A stretch of 64,000 bases of DNA from Oscillospiraceae bacterium (GTDB lineage Bacteria > Bacillota > Clostridia > Oscillospirales > Oscillospiraceae), in the NCBI GenBank assembly GCA_017550645.1, contig JAFZOI010000024.1, forward strand, positions 1 through 64,000, read 5' to 3'. Shown here piece after piece: positions 62,789-64,000 of the stretch (within the stretch, counting starts at the first letter, position 1; each line of letters opens with the position of its first letter). Both the position numbers and the translations under genes were made by a program. Under the pieces are notes generated by a model. It searched no databases and was not told where the DNA came from. It saw nothing but the letters and a program-made list of their open reading frames with translations.

Positions 62789-63142
62789 ATGGCAAGAATT
62801 AAGGGCGCAATGATGACGCGCAAAAGAAGAAATAAGATCCTCGGCTATGCCAAGGGTTATTGGGGTTCCAAATCCAAGCATTTCAAGATGGCCAATCAGG
62901 CCGTCATGAAGTCCCTCACCTACGCTTATATCGGCCGCAAGCACAGAAAAAGAGATTTCCGCCGCCTGTGGATCACCCGCATAAGCGCCGGCTGCAAAGC
63001 CAACGGCACGAACTATTCCACCTTCATGCACGGCCTCAAGCTCGCCGGAATCGACATGAACCGCAAGATGCTCTCCGAGATCGCCATCCACGATCCCGCC
63101 GCTTTCACCGAACTCACCGAAAAGGCGAAGGCCGCGCTCTGA
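62789..63142 (+). CDS. rplT: Large-subunit ribosomal protein L20
   Basis: L20 binds 23S rRNA early in 50S assembly and in Firmicutes also represses its own operon through the infC leader. The 117-residue protein has [40 protein letters not shown] and a C-terminal [22 protein letters not shown] precedes the ATG at 62789. Confidence 0.97.
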   Translation: MARIKGAMMTRKRRNKILGYAKGYWGSKSKHFKMANQAVMKSLTYAYIGRKHRKRDFRRLWITRISAGCKANGTNYSTFMHGLKLAGIDMNRKMLSEIAIHDPAAFTELTEKAKAAL

Positions 63143-63156
63143 GCTTTAGACGAAAT

Positions 63157-63197
63157 AAACGCCCGGAAGTTCCATCACTTCCGGGCGTTTTTCTTTT
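63157..63197. terminator. Terminator of infC-rpmI-rplT
   Basis: The stem AAACGCCCGGAAGT with ACTTCCGGGCGTTT (63157-63170 and 63177-63190) is followed by TTCTTTTCTT; it also ends the convergent flavoprotein gene. Confidence 0.9.
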
Positions 63198-63198
63198 C

Positions 63199-63759
63199 TT
63201 ATCTATTCTTCGCCAGCTCGTTTATCATATTGCCGAGGGCATGGACCTCTTCGATGGCTCTGTCGTCCTCGCAGGCGAGCAGCGAATCCGTCTTCAGGCT
63301 CGTCACGAGAGCTTTGGAGGGCGCTCCCATGTGCCGCAGGAACATCTTGGCGGAGCTCTCCGCCTTCGCGCTGCTCCCGTCGCCGCCGCCGGTCAGGATG
63401 ACGGCTCCGAAGCGGCCCATAGGCATGAGCCTCACGCCGAGGAAACGAAGCGCCGCATAGAAGTTCTGCAGGCGGCTGAAAATGCTCAGCAGCGGCGGGG
63501 TCAGCTCGCAGTTATATACCGGCGACGCGATGACGATGGCGTCCGCCGAGAAGATATGGCCGTATATCTCGTCCATGCCGTCGTGGATGGCGCAGCCGTG
63601 AGACTCCCAGCACTCGCGGCAGTCGATGCACGGCGATACGTTGGCCGTGAAAGCGTTGACGACGACCGTCTCGCCCTCGAGCATGGCGCGGAGTTCATCG
63701 ACAAGGAACGCCGTGTTCCCTTCCGGTCTGGGAGACCCGTTAAATATGAGAGTTTTCAT
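63199..63759 (-). CDS. Flavodoxin-fold NAD(P)H-dependent reductase
   Basis: This 186-residue protein has the FMN phosphate loop FNGSPRPEGNT at residues 6-16, the cysteine segment CIDCRECWESHGC (residues about 44-56), typical of iron-sulfur flavoprotein-like reductases, and IVIASPVYNCELTPPLL. It may reduce quinones, metals or disulfides; substrate unknown. It has its own promoter and shares a terminator with rplT. Confidence 0.85.
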   Translation of the reverse strand: MKTLIFNGSPRPEGNTAFLVDELRAMLEGETVVVNAFTANVSPCIDCRECWESHGCAIHDGMDEIYGHIFSADAIVIASPVYNCELTPPLLSIFSRLQNFYAALRFLGVRLMPMGRFGAVILTGGGDGSSAKAESSAKMFLRHMGAPSKALVTSLKTDSLLACEDDRAIEEVHALGNMINELAKNR

Positions 63760-63807
63760 TCGGCTCTCTCCCTCTGCGGTGCGAGGCCCGCGCCGCCTTT
63801 TTTTATC

Positions 63808-63836
63808 ATTATAACCCCTTATTCGCCGCGGCGCAA
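63808..63836 (-). promoter_or_regulatory. Promoter of the flavodoxin-fold reductase gene
   Basis: Minus-strand TTGCGC (63831-63836) and TATAAT (63808-63813) are 17 bases apart. Confidence 0.75.
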
Positions 63837-63842
63837 TCTCTC

Positions 63843-63871
63843 TTGTGCGATCGGGGCAAAAGATATATAAT
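63843..63871 (+). promoter_or_regulatory. Promoter of the UvrD-family helicase gene
   Basis: TTGTGC (63843-63848) and TATAAT (63866-63871) are 17 bases apart; AAAGGAGG follows before the ATG. Confidence 0.75.
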
Positions 63872-63903
63872 ATTTTTAATGAACCGCGAAAGGAGGAACG
63901 CTT

Positions 63904-64000
63904 ATGCCCGACTCAAAGCTCAATCCTGAGCAGCTCGAAGCCGTCGTCTCGACGGAGGGCTTCGTGCGCGTCGTCGCGGGCGCGGGCTCGGGCAAGACGC
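63904..64000 (+). CDS. UvrD/Rep-family helicase, N-terminal fragment (cut by window edge)
   Basis: Only 32 codons are visible. They read PDSKLNPEQLEAVVSTEGF followed by VRVVAGAGSGKT, the Q-motif and Walker A of superfamily 1A helicases. As pcrA is at 40.6 kb, this is a second member of the family; whether it is UvrD-like, RecB-like or AddA cannot be told. Not truncated biologically as far as can be seen. Confidence 0.85.
   Translation, partial: MPDSKLNPEQLEAVVSTEGFVRVVAGAGSGKT

Overview
The window looks like chromosomal core DNA from a high-GC, endospore-forming anaerobe of the class Clostridia, probably near Oscillospirales or a neighbouring order. The evidence is a Firmicute-type HPr kinase, WhiA and RapZ, a Val T-box, a type A RNase P RNA, the spoIIA operon, spoIIE, yunB and a SPOCS-LysM protein, and a solitary butyrate-type CoA-transferase. 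Codons are strongly GC-biased, GTG and TTG starts are common, and nearly every transcription unit has a recognisable sigma-A promoter with a 17-base spacer. No tRNA, CRISPR array, prophage or insertion sequence was seen.

Layout. 1-11.2 kb (minus): tuf (cut by the window edge), fusA, rpsG and rpsL form the str operon with its own promoter, preceded by rpoC and rpoB with a separate promoter; the usual rplKAJL genes are not upstream. 11.2-14.0 kb (plus): a GT-C membrane glycosyltransferase and a 3D-domain cell-wall protein. 14.0-19.1 kb (minus): a CoA-transferase, then hprK-murB-rapZ-whiA, in which yvcK is missing. 19.1-23.4 kb (plus): yceD-rpmF-DUF512 radical SAM-der-plsY. 23.4-28.8 kb: rpmB (minus), an RluA-family pseudouridine synthase and a complete potABCD polyamine importer (plus). 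28.8-34.9 kb (minus): yunB, a PLP lyase with two M42 peptidases, a lipoprotein and murD.

35-44.6 kb (minus): rnpB with a palindromic intergenic repeat beside it, a cupin, a lipoprotein, yebC, a SPOCS-LysM protein, a previously unlisted 52-residue membrane protein, an EamA permease, pcrA, and spoIIAA-spoIIAB-sigF. 44.6-52.8 kb (minus): T-box-controlled valS, a URO-D-fold protein with an MTA/SAH deaminase, and spoIIE with a small tail-anchored partner. 52.8-54.4 kb (plus): a CYTH-domain enzyme and a pyridoxal kinase. 54.4-56.4 kb (minus): an ECF sigma factor with an unrecognised repeat protein and a small basic protein, the least explained cassette here. 56.4-61.7 kb (minus): pyrH-frr-uppS-rbfA-nrnA-truB-ribF. 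61.7-63.2 kb (plus): infC-rpmI-rplT behind an L20-type attenuator, with infC starting at ATC. 63.2-64 kb: a flavodoxin-fold reductase (minus) and the start of a UvrD-family helicase (plus).

Most of the window serves translation, transcription, envelope growth and sporulation. The best leads for new biology are the ECF-sigma cassette, a recurring 11-base GTTRACATAAT motif, terminator hairpins set directly against the ribosome-binding sites of spoIIAA and the 52-residue protein, and the sugar-kinase/whiA cluster without yvcK.
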